A DNA stretch of 64,000 bases from Emydura subglobosa (taxonomy: Eukaryota > Chordata > Testudines > Chelidae): positions 40,256,212 through 40,320,211 of the forward strand of contig ML679970.1 in the NCBI GenBank assembly GCA_007922225.1, given 5' to 3'. The stretch's first letter is position 1. Every line of letters starts with the position of its first letter. Positions 33,095 through 44,539 of this stretch are shown one piece after another. The notes under the pieces were generated by a model. That model saw only the letters and a list, made by a program, of their open reading frames with translations. It was not told the DNA's origin and ran no database searches. Made by a program: the position numbers and the translations under genes.

Positions 33095-33200
33095 CTGGGC
33101 CTGACTCTGCTCTCGCTCGCCTCAGTTTTACACCAGCATCATGACATTGTCTTCAGTGGAAGTCACCCCTGATTTATACCGGAGCAACTGAGCACAGACT
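33095..33200. repeat. Short fold-back interspersed repeat
   Basis: 'gggcctgactctgctctcgc...ttttacaccagca' is followed by 'ttcagtggaagtcacccctg', 'atttataccggagcaactgag' and 'cagactcagcc'. The outer parts are imperfect inverted copies. It resembles the 'gggcctgattctgctctc...ttacacc' palindromic repeats of turtles. Confidence 0.45.
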
Positions 33201-34689
33201 CAGCCTCTCCTCCTCCTGTCAAGCCCCCACTCTCCAGCCCCACTCCTTTCTCGCTTGTCACTGCCTCTTAGCTCCTTCTCCCTCAGCTAGTCCTTCACTG
33301 CAAGAAGTTCTTTGGGGATGCAGGGCCAAATCCACGGCTTGGCTCTGTGACTCCAGTGCAGATTGTGTGCATGACTGTGTGCGCCAGCTCACACCCGCCA
33401 CAGATCTGGCCCTCGCTTGGTGTGGAGGATGCGAGAGAAGGGGTGAGTGCAGCACCGGCTCTATTGGCTTAATGTCCGTATTTAGGCCCAGGACCAGAGA
33501 GAAGCCAAAACCTCTGGAACCTGGCCGAGCAGCAGGAAATGGGGAGGCTCTGCGGCACGGCTGTCTCGTTCCTGGGAACCCACTGGACCTGCGCTGGGGG
33601 CATTTCCCCCGGGGAATCGCAGAGTGAGGGCAGCAGGGGGGAACAGCAGCCGGTTAATGCATCCAGCCAGTTTGAGACAGGAAGTGAAGAACACTGCAGC
33701 CAGTGGAAACTGCTGGAGGAGTTTCCAAGGGGGCAGAATGTGACTGTGACCAGAGTGGGATTTAGCTAGCGCCCCCAGATCTTCTGAAATCTCTCACTCA
33801 GAGGGTCACAGCTAAATACGAGGTGGAATGGATGGTTTAGGGTAAGTAGTTGACACACATTTCACGGGACCATTCGAGGGAAAGTAGCCTGTTAACACCC
33901 CTCCAGTCAGAGGGAGGCGGGGGATTGTAAGTGGGTGATCGATTGTTTTAATAAGCCATAGATCCAGTGTCTTTGTTCAGTCCGGGATTTTTAGTGGCGA
34001 GCAAAAGTTAGGAGTTTAAGCTCCCCGGCCCGTCTTTTGAAAGTGCTGTGCAGCTTTCCGGTGAGGATTAAGGCTGAGAGGTCAGCTTCAGAGCGAGCGC
34101 GTTGTGACAGGTGAACGCCCACAGGTGTAATGGTGGTTTTGGCTTTTGTCGTTTTTCCGGTGTTCATTCAGTGGCGAGCGCAGCAATTGGCTGGTTTCAC
34201 ACACGGTTTGCAGACACACACCCTGCTAATTACACAGCCCCCTCGTATACAGCACACGCATCCAGAGTCATGTCACGGTGTGGGCTGATGAGATTAAAAC
34301 AGCCCCTGGCAGTCCTAGGCCGTGCCCGCTTGGCTGACGTAGGCTCTAAGGGAGGCCTCTGCCCCAGAGCAGCTACAATGCAGGGTGCTTGGGTCATGCC
34401 GGGGCAAAGTGTCTGTCCTCCTCTTCTGGAGCTGGGAGTGATCGGTGACTGTGGAGAGAGCCCAGCCCTCTGGACATGGGGACCTGTGATTCCTCTGCCA
34501 TCCTGTGAGGCCAGGCAGGCCCTGTCTGGGGGGTCCCTTTACTGCAGCCTGGATCCTCTCCTCCCCCACTAAATGGGAAGTAATAACAACCCCGGGTAGT
34601 CCATGTTTCCTACCGTCCCATCCAGCAGGCAGTGCCAACGCTACGGCAGGTCGATGGGCAGATTTGCTAAGCAGGGGCATAGCCTGACA

Positions 34690-34800
34690 GGAGACAGAGA
34701 GATGGGACTGGAGTCCTAGCTGTGCCCCTGTGTCAGTGGGACAGTCATGCCCTGTGCCTCCCTTTTCCCATCTGCAAATTCAAGATCATGGTATTTATTT
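34690..34800 (+). repeat. MIR/CORE-SINE-like fragment, sense
   Basis: 'gggactggagtcctagctgtg', 'gggacagtcatgccctgtgcc' and 'tcccttttcccatctgcaaat' give the CORE and 3' part of a MIR-type SINE, followed by AT-rich sequence. Confidence 0.6.
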
Positions 34801-36259
34801 ATAATGATTGTACTAATCTGATGGGGGCGTGGGAGGGTTAATTCATTAAAGATCACAAAGAATGATCCACGTCGTCATTACCTAGCCGCTTGTCCATTTC
34901 TAGTGCAGCAGTCTCTGCGTCCCTGTCATGTCCAGGTATTCGATACTCTTTGCGAGGTGCTGTGTGGAAGTTATTAACGATCCATTCACTCTGGATCAGT
35001 AGCTGCAGTGCTGCTGTTATTTTAGTCTAGCGAGACCTCATCCGTCCTTGCTAGTTTCCCAGCCCATTTTGTCACGGACTCCAGGACCTCCTGCTTTTTC
35101 TCAGGATCCCTTTGCTGTGGGGCCCCATCAGGGATCTGAAAATGTCACTGGTCCCATCGCTGTGACCTGGACCCTTGCATGGGTGGCTCTAAGGACAGCA
35201 CTAGCCCCACCGCCCATGCCCTGCGGGGAGCGAAGGGTCCGTAGCCCTGCCCTGCCCTGCCCATTTAACTGAATACCCCTCCTGCCTTGCTTTAAAGACA
35301 GTCATGCCATTTTGCATTTGTTGCTGGCCCCGTTAGCCAGCCTGACCTAGCCGGCCAGGAGCCTGGGGGGATGTCACGGGGTGCCTGTAAAGGTCACAGT
35401 GTCTTTGTGGGGCTGAGGCCCTGGAGGGGAGGCAACCGGGCAGCGAGTTGCCTAGCCCTCTGGCCCCAGGCTGGAGGAGCGTTGGGCTGCCGCGGGAGCT
35501 GTTGAGTCAGTGCAGGGCTCTGATGGTTGGCCCCGCCATCCAGTTAAAGCAGCCAAGGGGAACTCCGTCGCCAGGGCCTGCAATGGGCTTTGTGAAGCCC
35601 CCAGTGGCAGTGAGAGGGTTAAGAGAGCCCAATTGGCCCGTGTTGGCACCTGGCGGGGAGGCAGGTCATGGCCGATTAACCCCTGCTTGGGAGAGCTGGA
35701 GTGGGTGGGGCCGTGAAGGAAGGACTGGCTGCAGCGCCAATAGGGACGGACAAGGAGGAAAGCTGCAGGGGGAAGGGATGCCAGGGCTCCTGCTAAGTGC
35801 AGGCATCTCAGCAATGGCCTGGCAGGATGCTGGCTGTGGAGCCAGGCTCCCCAAGGTGCCATCCCAGGAAGGTGCTGAGGCCAGGTGCAGGCAGGTAAGG
35901 GAAGCAGCCAGGTCTTAGCAGCTTAAACACAGGCTCCCTGGGCTGGGGCTGATGACCTGATATGGGTCATGGGACTTCTGGCTCCCTGAAGTGGGGAGAC
36001 TGGGACTGAGCTGGGCAGAGGGCTGGAGTCCTGGGAAGCGGCTGATCGGCGTAGCCCTAGCAGTTATCTGGCAGGGGACTTGGTGACAGTCCCTGCAGTG
36101 CTGGGCTGTGCCCCCAGGTGCAGAGGGCCCCACGGGGAATTTCCTGCCAATGCCCGCTGGGGCGCCCAGCCCCTTGGGAAGCCCAGCCTGGAATGATGGG
36201 GAGGGCTGTACGGAGGCCCGCTTCTCCTGAGGCCCCTGCTGGGGCATGGGGGAAACGCT

Positions 36260-36400
36260 TGCACTGTAACGGAACTCAACCCAGCGTGGCGTTGCAGGGA
36301 TTGAACCTGGCAACTCTGGATCTTCATGCACAAGCTTGCCCGAGCTGAAAAATGTGAGCCTAGGTTGTAGCAGGCTCATCAAACCGTAGGTGGCCGAGCA
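36260..36400 (-). repeat. tRNA-derived SINE-like fragment, antisense (copy 1)
   Basis: The sequence 'gggattgaacctggcaactc' is an antisense Pol III B-box-like word (GGTTCAATCCC on the minus strand). It is followed by 'gagcctaggttgtagcaggc', which recurs in copy 2 at 37985-38110. Both share order and spacing, so they are one SINE-like family. Confidence 0.45.
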
Positions 36401-37159
36401 AGCCCCGGGAGGGGCCAGCACCACCGCTGGCAGGCCTAGCTTACACTAGAAAGTCAGGGGGTTTACTGGCCTGTAGGTCTGAGCGATTTGGGGCGAAACG
36501 CCTGGATTTCAGCATCGCGGAGGGTCAGGTGATCTGAACTCAGACAGTGATGACCGGGTGAAGTGCTGTAACTTGCGTGCGCACTGTCCCCGATTGATGG
36601 CGTGTAGGTAATTTGTGTGTGCAAGAAGAGTGTCGTTCTGCTGCGCACAGCCAGCCGGAAGCCCTGCCTCGGGGAGAATTGCGCCCGGAGAGGTCTGGCT
36701 GGGCAAGGTCCTGGGGGTTTGTCCCCTTCCCAGGAACCTGAATCCAAATTGGCTGCGCTCATCTTGCTTGTTCAGTGATTATTTCACGGTAGCGCTGAAG
36801 TGCTGGCGCAGTTTAGCACGTAACCATTCCTGGGAGGTTGAGCCTTGTATAACTGGCCAGCTGCACGTGTGGGTTTTGTACCAGGATCACTGTTTCCATT
36901 AGGGGTGGGATGTCTTACTCAGATAGCTATACCAGCACAGCCTTTGGTGTGGACGTGTTATATTGGCATAAAGGGGCTGATTGCCCCTTCCTGTATGTGC
37001 ACCAGTATATTGGTATTACTGCCGCCACCCGCGGGGCTTGTATTGCTTAAATGACACCGGTTCAGCTGACGGGGGACCCCCTCTGTGTGCAGACAAGACG
37101 AGTCACCCTCAGTGTTTATAGCACTAAAAGTGGGGACGCCTGCTGCCGGCTCTGCATTC

Positions 37160-37323
37160 AAGCATGTGAGGGAGAGGGGTACAGGCTGGAGAAAGGAAGG
37201 AGGAGCTGGGGAGGGCAAAGAGAGGATGCGGAGAGAGGCAAGAACGAGAGAACAAACCAGGGAGAAAAGAGGGCTGGAGGCGGAGATGTATAGAGGGGAA
37301 AGACAAGCTGCTTGGAGAGAGAT
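37160..37323. repeat. Purine-rich low-complexity tract
   Basis: The + strand is almost entirely purine ('gggagaggggtacaggctgg', 'gaaaggaaggaggagctggg', 'gagaacaaaccagggagaaa'). The open frames on both strands are artefacts of this bias. Confidence 0.6.
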
Positions 37324-37395
37324 CCTAGAACCATGAGTCTGAAAGAGACCACAAGGTTCATCTAGTTTTAACCCCTGCTAAGATGCAGGATTTGT
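37324..37395 (-). repeat. CR1 3'-end fragment, antisense
   Basis: 'tagaaccatgagtctgaaag' and 'agaccacaaggttcatctag' followed by 'ttttaacccctgctaagatgc' follow the antisense CR1 3' tail pattern ('agggacctcaggaggtcatctagtcc...cccctgctcaaag'). It is diverged. Confidence 0.5.
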
Positions 37396-37489
37396 TGTGT
37401 CTGAACCATCAGAGTCTGTTCTCCCCTCTGTAGTCGCTGTCCTGCTGCTATTTCCTGCCCCCTAGTGGTGCCTTGTTAGAAATGGGGCG

Positions 37490-37850
37490 AGCTGGTCAGA
37501 AAAGGCCCCCAACATTTTTTCGCGAGGAATTTTTGGGGAAAAATGAATTAAAAAAAAAAACCAAAACCAAAAACGTTTCGTTATTTTGATGAAAAACTGA
37601 CAGTTTCAGGTTTCAAAAACTGCTTTTGGTCAATGCGTTCAGCATTCGGGAGAGGCTTTTCTAAAGCCAGAGGTTGACTTTTAAACTGAGAAATGCTACT
37701 TGAAAGATTTTCTGATGAGAGCTTTTTGTTGTGGGGAAGGGGTGGCGTGGGGGAGAAGGAAAATGTTGACTGAAAAAGCTGCACAAATGGTCATTTTGCT
37801 CAAGATGCCACTTCTCCATTTTTTTTAAAGCCATTTTTCAGCCTGCTCTG
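37490..37850. repeat. A/T-rich interspersed repeat ('aaaaacgtttcgtt' family)
   Basis: The block contains 'aaaatgaattaaaaaaaaaa', 'ccaaaaacgtttcgttatttt', 'gatgaaaaactgacagtttc' and 'caaaaactgcttttgg', with long A and T runs. A related A/T-rich block is at 41050-41320. Its family is unknown to me. Confidence 0.45.
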
Positions 37851-37863
37851 CAACTTCGTGGCC

Positions 37864-37918
37864 ACATCCGCCCTACTCCAGCTACATCCGCCCCACTCCA
37901 GCTACATCCACTCCACTT
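37864..37918. repeat. 20-bp tandem repeat, about 2.7 copies
   Basis: The unit acatccgcc-actccagct is repeated at 37864, 37884 and, partially, 37904, with single substitutions. Confidence 0.85.
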
Positions 37919-37984
37919 ATGGGTGCAAATCCTCGTTTGCTTATCCACACCCTTCAGCTTGTTCTGGTTTACACATCCCTATGT

Positions 37985-38110
37985 GAGTCACTGGCAGTGG
38001 GCCCTGAACCCGGGACTTGTGGATCTGAAAGCCTCTATTGACTGAGTCGAAGGACCCAGTTCTACTAGCCAAGGTTGTAGCAGGCCCCTTGCCCTCTATC
38101 TGGGCTCTCT
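37985..38110 (-). repeat. tRNA-derived SINE-like fragment, antisense (copy 2)
   Basis: It carries 'gggccctgaacccgggacttg', an antisense B-box-like word, then 'tctattgactgagtcgaagg' and 'agccaaggttgtagcaggcc', the last of which is shared with the copy at 36260-36400. Confidence 0.45.
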
Positions 38111-38724
38111 AGCCAGGCCAGAGAGGGACAAAGCGCCCCGGATCCAGTATCTCCCAACAAGCTCATCGCTTGGCAGTTCACTGTCCAGCTGAAGACAACG
38201 CAGGGGTAGCGTCTGGGCTCCGGACAGCTCTGCTACCAGGGGGCTGAGCTGGGTTTTCTTTGTGCTGACACCCCCAGCTGCTGGGAGGAGCATGTGCCAG
38301 GAAGATTGGGAGGGAGCCGGAGCGTGCGCTCAGCGCTGCTCGGGGGAGTTCAGCCGGGGGGGTCGGAGGAGCCGGGGACTGTCTGTCGGCAGCCAGAGAG
38401 CTGCCTGTTTGCAAGTTGTAAACATTTATAATTGACGAGCCTTGAAAGAAAAATGTGTAAACAGCATGGAGTGCGAAAAGCGTGTCATGGGGGGGGCGCT
38501 GGGCAGGTGTTTGCGACTCCGAGTGCATGCAAACAAACCGCACAGCAAACGGGGATGTGTGAGGTTTTGAGGAAGGCAGGGACTCTATCCCTGCCCGAGT
38601 GCAGGGTTCGCCTGGGATTGTCTGTGTGCACGTAATATCTCTAGGAGAAGGGCAAGCAGCGTCAAATATTGGGTTCATCGCCGTGTGTGCTGCAAGGTGT
38701 AAGAGATCATCGCGTATCGTGCTG

Positions 38725-38825
38725 AGCACTCAGACAGTGCTTCTCATGCGTGGATCTCAAAGCACTTTGCAAAGGATGACTGTGCCCATTGCACAGATGG
38801 GTAAATTGAGGCACAGTAACTACTC
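38725..38825 (-). repeat. MIR/CORE-SINE-like fragment, antisense
   Basis: 'ggatctcaaagcactttgcaa', 'cccattgcacagatgggtaa' and 'attgaggcacagtaac' are the antisense 5'-to-CORE parts of a MIR-type SINE. Confidence 0.7.
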
Positions 38826-38984
38826 TTATTTTGGAGTGTAGAGAGGGGAAGGAGTGCTGGATAAAAGCATTACCCAGACGTTAAAGAAAGCAGCATAGGT
38901 ACCAGGAAACTGGGCATCTAAATGAAGATAGAGCATTGTGGCACTGGGACTTTAGATGCCACCCCTCTGACAACTGCTTCAGAG

Positions 38985-39350
38985 AGATTCATAGATGCTA
39001 AGGTCAGACGGGACCATGTGATCCTCTAGTCTGACCTCCTGTATATCACAGACCAGAGATCTTCTCCCAAATAATCCCGAGGAAAAACCTCCAGTCTTGA
39101 CTTAAAAATTCCCCGGGATGGAAAATCCACCATGCCCCTTGGCCAATTGTTCCAGTGGTTAATTACCCGCACTGTTAAAAACTTCCACCCTATTTCCAGC
39201 CTGAATTTGTCCAGCTTCATCTTCCAGCCCCTGGATCGTATTGTACCTTTCTCGGCAGGATTGAAAAGCCCGTCATCAAATACTCGTTCCCTGGCTCGGT
39301 GCTGCGATAGCCTGACCTTCTGGGGCATGTCCGCATTGCACTCGGAGGTG
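38985..39350 (-). mobile_element. CR1 fragment, antisense
   Basis: It starts 'gattcatagatgctaaggtc', 'agacgggaccatgtgatcc', 'tctagtctgacctcctgtat', then 'caattgttccagtggttaatt' and 'cttccaccctatttccagcc', an undoubted antisense CR1 3'UTR. It breaks off around 39350. Confidence 0.9.
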
Positions 39351-39486
39351 TGACGAGAGCATCTCTTGATGTGCCCGACCTCGCTTTGGTCTAACTAACG
39401 CCAACGACGGTGAAGCTGTGGCTACATGGGCTGGATATTCCTGCCAGGGACCCTGGGGAGGTACTCCCACTGCACGCAGCTTCACG

Positions 39487-39507
39487 GATGATGATGATGA
39501 TGATGAT
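39487..39507. repeat. (GAT)n microsatellite
   Basis: Seven GAT units, followed by a further 'tgatgatgg'. Confidence 0.9.
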
Positions 39508-40194
39508 TGATGATGGAGCTAACTGGATCAAGGCTAGTCCGGATACGTCTACACAGGCTCTCTAGATCCCAACCCATCTGGCACAGAGTGAAGAAGTTTC
39601 TAGACACAGAGCCCGGGCCCCTGGAATTGAACATTTGTGGGCAGCACTCCTTTCCTAGCCAGGCCTGGTCTTGGAGGGAGGGTGGTAAGAGCAAGGGGGA
39701 GGCAAAGAGTTGGTTTGTGGCTGTGTCGCACGCTGAGCCACGTTCTACGCTTTCCTCTGGCGGTGGGTGCTGGTGGTGGGAACCGACAAGCACAGCTGGG
39801 ACGTTCTCCGCTGGAATCTCGCTGGCAGGAAACCGCCACCAAAAGTGCAAACTCAAACAGAATATTCTGTCCCCGACCCAAGTGGCCGGGACGCACGCCA
39901 GGGCTGGGGCAGGTGGTCTGCAGTTCTTGCAGGCACGCTGCGGGAACTTTGCAGAGGTTCTACACATTCAGATTGCAAATTACCGGGCTGAGCGGTAAAA
40001 AAGTGGCACGTGGCTTGTGAGCTGGGAGAGTCGACCCCACCGGAGGGGACGATGGGCCCTGTTGTGCCATGCAGAACACAGTGTGTCCTGACCAGAGGGT
40101 ATCTGCAAGCCCAGAGGCTCGTATCTATATTATAGTCTTAGCAAGAAGCCTCTTCTGAGATCAGCATTGTGCTTGGAGGTGGGGGGGTGTACGA

Positions 40195-40375
40195 TCACAT
40201 CATGAGAAGCGGTCCCTGCTCCAAGGAGCTTACAGTCTGAACAGGCAAATGGTTGCTGGGGAAACTGAGGCACGGAGGGGCAGGGACTTGCCCACGGTCA
40301 CACCGCATAGCATTGGTGGAGCCAGGCCCAGAAGCCAGGTCTCTTGACTCCCCTAGTGAAATGCTAGATTGTAAC
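40195..40375 (-). repeat. MIR/CORE-SINE-like fragment, antisense
   Basis: 'ccctgctccaaggagcttac', 'agtctgaacaggcaaatgg', 'gggaaactgaggcacggagg', 'gacttgcccacggtcacacc' and 'gtggagccaggcccagaagc' give a clear antisense MIR-type copy. Confidence 0.75.
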
Positions 40376-41049
40376 GCAGATGTAGAGCGAGCGAGCAGTG
40401 AAAGGCTCTGCATGAATAATGCATGTGGATGAATTTAGCTTCTTCTCCCGCTTGAGGAATCCCCGTGAGCAAATCACCATGGCCTTGAATTCATTTTTTG
40501 CTCGAAGTTGTTCAGTGATGGGTGTTGATGGTGGGTTTTTTTGTTTTTTTTGTTTTTTGTGTGTGTTTTGTTTCATTTTTGGGTTGGTTGGGTTTTTTTG
40601 CAAGCTCCTTTCAAGTGGGAGTGCTGGTTATGGTGAGTTCTGAGTGTGCAGGGCTGGCAGCCGGGGGAACGCACCCCAGTGCAGAGCTCTGGGAGAAGGC
40701 CAAGACACTGCTCAAGCCCTAAAAATGAGACTTGCGTGGGAGCAAAGTGTGGCTCGGCCCTTGTGCTGGGTCTCTGGATTTCCTTTCTTTCAGCTGCGTT
40801 GAGTGCTGTGAATGGGCAGATGTCACATGGCATTGCTTCTGCCCCCTGGTTGGATGGATACCCCAGCGTATGAACATATGTGACATTAATGGTTCTTTCC
40901 TCTAACCGTTTCTGCCAATAACATTTGGCCGCAGGGATCTATGTGTGGGGAATGGTCCCACTTGCCCCGGGGCTAGCAGAGGGACCAGTAACTGGTGCTG
41001 CCTCCTGGCCTCCACGGGGGAAGGAGAATAGTTAATTATACCTGGGCAA

Positions 41050-41320
41050 AAGAGGTGTCCATTTTTTAAAATGAAAGTTTTAAAAACAAAATTAATTTTG
41101 TTTTTTTCCCCAAGAAAAATGTTTTTCATTCAAAACTTTTTTTCAACCAAAAATGGACTTTTCTTTTGGTTTTTTCTTTAGTAAAAATTGGGGGCAGTAC
41201 CTAAACAAGTCTTGGTTTTTAAATTTTCATAGAAAAACTCAAACATCTGGGAAAACAATTTTCACAAAAATAAAAGGCGAGGCGGGGGCAGAAAAATTCC
41301 ATGCTTCTGTCAAAACCTGC
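41050..41320. repeat. A/T-rich interspersed repeat
   Basis: Runs such as 'tttttaaaatgaaagtttt', 'aaaacaaaattaattttgtt' and 'caaaactttttttcaacc' resemble the block at 37490-37850. There is partial self-complementarity, and the coding-looking frame through it has no motif. Confidence 0.4.
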
Positions 41321-41765
41321 CCTCAGAAATACTTGCTCTGCTGGTCATTCACTGTTAGCCATTCGAAATGGATGTATTGTGACAAGCACAAGAAAAAGTC
41401 CAGTAGCCAGGATCTGATATGCTGCAAGCTTCTTTCCGACGCTGCAAACTTGCTGAGAGAGCTGAACACAAAATGGAAATCATTTCCTGAGAATACTTAT
41501 TTCAATTTGTAACTGATTTAGCTTCAGCCATTTTTGATCTGCTCGTTTTCCATGAACGTTTCAGCCACTGAGTCTTACTGGCTTGGGTGTGTAAGGGGGC
41601 TGTTGGCTCCTTACTGAAACGTAGGGGGGTTTTCTTGGCTGGCCCCCTCCCAGTATCCGGAGAAAGGGGAAGGGCCGAAGCAGAGTCAGGATGCTGGGCC
41701 TGACAGATGCCCTGGGCCATGGGAAAAAGCCAGCACTCCAAGCCAGTGGATTGACAGGGCTGGCT

Positions 41766-41842
41766 GATGAATCCTAGATCAGGGTTGGAAGGGACCTCAG
41801 GAGGTCATCTAGTCCAACCCCCTGCTCAAAGCAGGAGTCGAT
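41766..41842 (-). repeat. CR1 3'-end fragment, antisense
   Basis: 'atcctagatcagggttggaag', 'ggacctcaggaggtcatctag' and 'tccaaccccctgctcaaagc' are a near-consensus antisense CR1 3' tail, very short, as for a strongly 5'-truncated copy. Confidence 0.88.
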
Positions 41843-42533
41843 GAGTGAGTCGAGAGGTCAGGATCTGGCCTCCATGTGGGCTGCGGCTGCCGGAGAAGCA
41901 GCGGTGTGATAGTGGTGGGGGTGAGTTTCCCGTTCTCCCAGCAGGGTTGCGTGCATGGGTCTAGGGGGAGAGGGAGAGACGCCCCCTTTCTCAAAGTCTG
42001 GTAAGAGACCATCGAGTGCTAGATCTAGAGGGGGGGGCGGCCTGACAGGAGGCCAGAACAAAGGTGGTGCCCGGGTTCTGTCGCGCACAGTCTAAGCCGC
42101 CAGCCACGTCACAGCAGCACCTCCAGGTCCAGGTATGAGACGCCGGACGCGTGAAGTTCTTGTAAAGCTCATTATGCTTTTGAGATTGCTGCATTACCCA
42201 AGCCATTTCCTCAGGGGGCTGATGCTGTGAAGGATTCTTTAGTCCCCAGAGAAACTGTTGTGGTGTCAATGAATTGTGTATATGTGGCTGTGTAATTGCA
42301 GTGGTGTGCGGGTTAAATGGGTAATCAGTGAGTTAGGAGCATCCTGGCATAGCAGACCCTCATCCCTGCCCGGAGTCATTCACTGAGAAACTGAGGTAAA
42401 CACCTAGGCGCCCCAGGGCTCAGTCCTCCCTGTGTGGTGTGAGCCCTGGTCAGATGGGGCAGGGAGGGAAAGTCCAGGGGGCAGGTTGTGGGGTGAAGTG
42501 ATTCAGGGCCGGGACTCAGTTCAGCTGGGGTTA

Positions 42534-43575
42534 TGTGCGCCACGCTGTCTGGAGTGGCTCACGCCCTTGCCCACCGCGGGGCAGACTGCCCAGAGCATGG
42601 CACAGCTCCTGAACTGGGGTAAATTCTCAAATTAGATCTCACCAATCCAATATCACATGCCAACTCCCCAAGTCTTAACAGCGGAGTCACAGACAGTCCC
42701 CGCAGACACTCCAGTCTATCTTGCCACCCAAGCAAGCTGGATTGATGATAAATGGTCACTTACACCAAAAATCGCAAAATATTCCATCCCGAGAGACCAG
42801 TGACTCACGCAGGTCAATTTCCATCCTGGATCCTTCACCAAAGACAACGCTGGTGGCCAATTCCACAGTAAACTAAGTAAAGGGTTGTTAGCTAAGAAAA
42901 AGGAATGAGATACTAGGAGGTTAAAGCAGGTAAAAATATATGTACAGGTGAATCACAGGTAGTGGAAAGCAAAGTCTATTAGGGCTCCCCAGAGTGACTC
43001 TGGGGATGTCCATCTTCTCAGTCATTCTGCCCTTTTAGAATCCAAACAGTCCAGAGATGACAAACTTTTCCTTGGGTCCATACTTACAGCTGCTTCTCAC
43101 AGAAAACAAGCTGACCACATCACTACCCCTGTGGGCTATGAAGGAGAGAGAGAGAGAGAGGAATGCATTTAGAGTCTGTGATCTCTGATCATCACACCTG
43201 ATGACCACAAGCCTTCAAATGCACAAGGATTAGCACGTCCCTGTTAAAGTTCTTCCTTTGCATCACATAAGGCTTCTTGCTGGCTGGCTGGGATTTTTAG
43301 GTAGGGGGGTGTAAACGCTGTACATGTTAGCTGTCACAGTCTAACGCGACACAGAGAAGTGAAAACACGGCATGCAGCATCCATTCGTTTTCATGATGTT
43401 TAAACACCAAATACATTCTGATACATTTAGCAATCGCTTTGAGCTCTACTAACACACAAGTGAATTGGCCTGGCTTCCAGCAGTGTGTTTGTTAGGTCTC
43501 AGCTGACTCGTAGGCCTTGGCCAGCTCTGGCGCTTGGGTTGCCAGCATTTACACTGTGTACCTAGAGGAATAAGC
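42534..43575. mobile_element. LTR-like dispersed repeat, copy A
   Basis: It begins 'gccacgctgtctggagtggctc' and ends with 'ggcctggcttccagcagtg' and 'taggccttggccagctctgg'. It aligns in the same order with copy B at 52982-54050 through several shared boxes. These are 'cacgctgtctggag-ggctca', 'gacagtcccc', 'cactccagtct-tcttg-cacc', 'tcttaca-c-aaaatc', 'caggtca', 'ctggtggccaat' / 'cttgtagccaat', 'aaactaa-taaag' and 'ggttaaagcaggtaaa'. There are no coding motifs. Size and dispersal suit a solo LTR or a non-autonomous element. Orientation is unsettled; copy B has an AATAAA on the minus strand, so minus is more likely. Confidence 0.5.
43142..43162. repeat. (GA)n tract
   Basis: A short GA run inside LTR-like copy A. 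Confidence 0.8.
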
Positions 43576-43984
43576 CTATGACGATGGGACAAATCCCCAG
43601 CTTGCACGTGTGTGTCATGTAATCACAAGAAAACTAGGTTAAAAGAACGTTATTAAGGTTGTAAAGTCAAGCACTGCAAAGTTAGCAAATGCCAGAATGA
43701 AGATTGCCAGGGCAACTTTAATTCAGCTCCCTTGTGTGCATGCATTATGCTACAGTCTTTAATTACATGATCACAGGCTGGTTTTTTCCACAGGACCCCT
43801 GCTTCATTCAGGGCACAGAATAGATGGCGCTCGCTGAATGAGCAGCTGTTTCATATTTTTTTGCTCCTCCTTGTTCAGTGCGTGGCCCCAGGTCTTATTC
43901 ACTGTGCTGCTCTGAAACCATGCTCTGAAGACAGAATTATTAATTGCCTCCTGGGCTTTGCTGAGGTGCTCATCACTGAGGATG

Positions 43985-44255
43985 TCACAAGAGGAGGGGT
44001 TCTTATCCCCGTTTTACAGATGGGGAACTGAGGCCCAGAGGGAGACGAAGGTCCAAAGTATCCACTAATTTTGAGTGACCAATTGGAGATGCCGAGGACC
44101 TGATTTTTTTTGAGTACTTAGCAGTATATCGCGCTGCTGAAATGTGGTGTGCACAGGAACCACATGGGAGATGCTTGAGTCAAGTGACTTGTCCAGCATC
44201 CCCCCCAGGAACTCTGTGGCAGAGGCAGGGTTAGAATCCGGTTCCCCAGGGTAGC
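43985..44255 (-). repeat. MIR/CORE-SINE-like fragment, antisense, with an internal insertion
   Basis: The left part is 'ccccgttttacagatgggga' and 'actgaggcccagagggagac'. The right part is 'aagtgacttgtccagcatcc', 'ggcagaggcagggttagaat' and 'ccggttccccaggg'. About 110 bp of unrelated sequence separates the two halves. Confidence 0.65.
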
Positions 44256-44539
44256 ATTCGCCTGCCTTAACAACACAACCCTCCTTTCTCGCCCTGCAGA
44301 TTTCGGGCTTATTCACTACGCACCTGCCAACGTCTGCACCAGTGTCCGTCACTACACAACCCTCGCTCATCCCCACCCCAGCGCAGGTCTGTGCACGAGA
44401 AGCTGCTAGCCTTGGTGTGGACCAGCACAGGGCCCTCTTGCCGGGGTTTCCCAGATATTTGCTGCCAGCAGAGGAACGGTGGGACTCTGGCTTCCTGGGG
44501 TTTCATGCCAGGCTCCGGAGGGCAGCGTGCTCCGGTGGG

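Noticed and set aside
41153..41512. 119-codon frame with a plausible amino-acid mix
   Set aside because: It runs from an A/T-rich repeat block into unique sequence, without domain, start context or conservation that I can point to.
44065..44376. Coding exon in the region of 44.1-44.4 kb
   Set aside because: The frame runs through a recognisable antisense MIR-type SINE.
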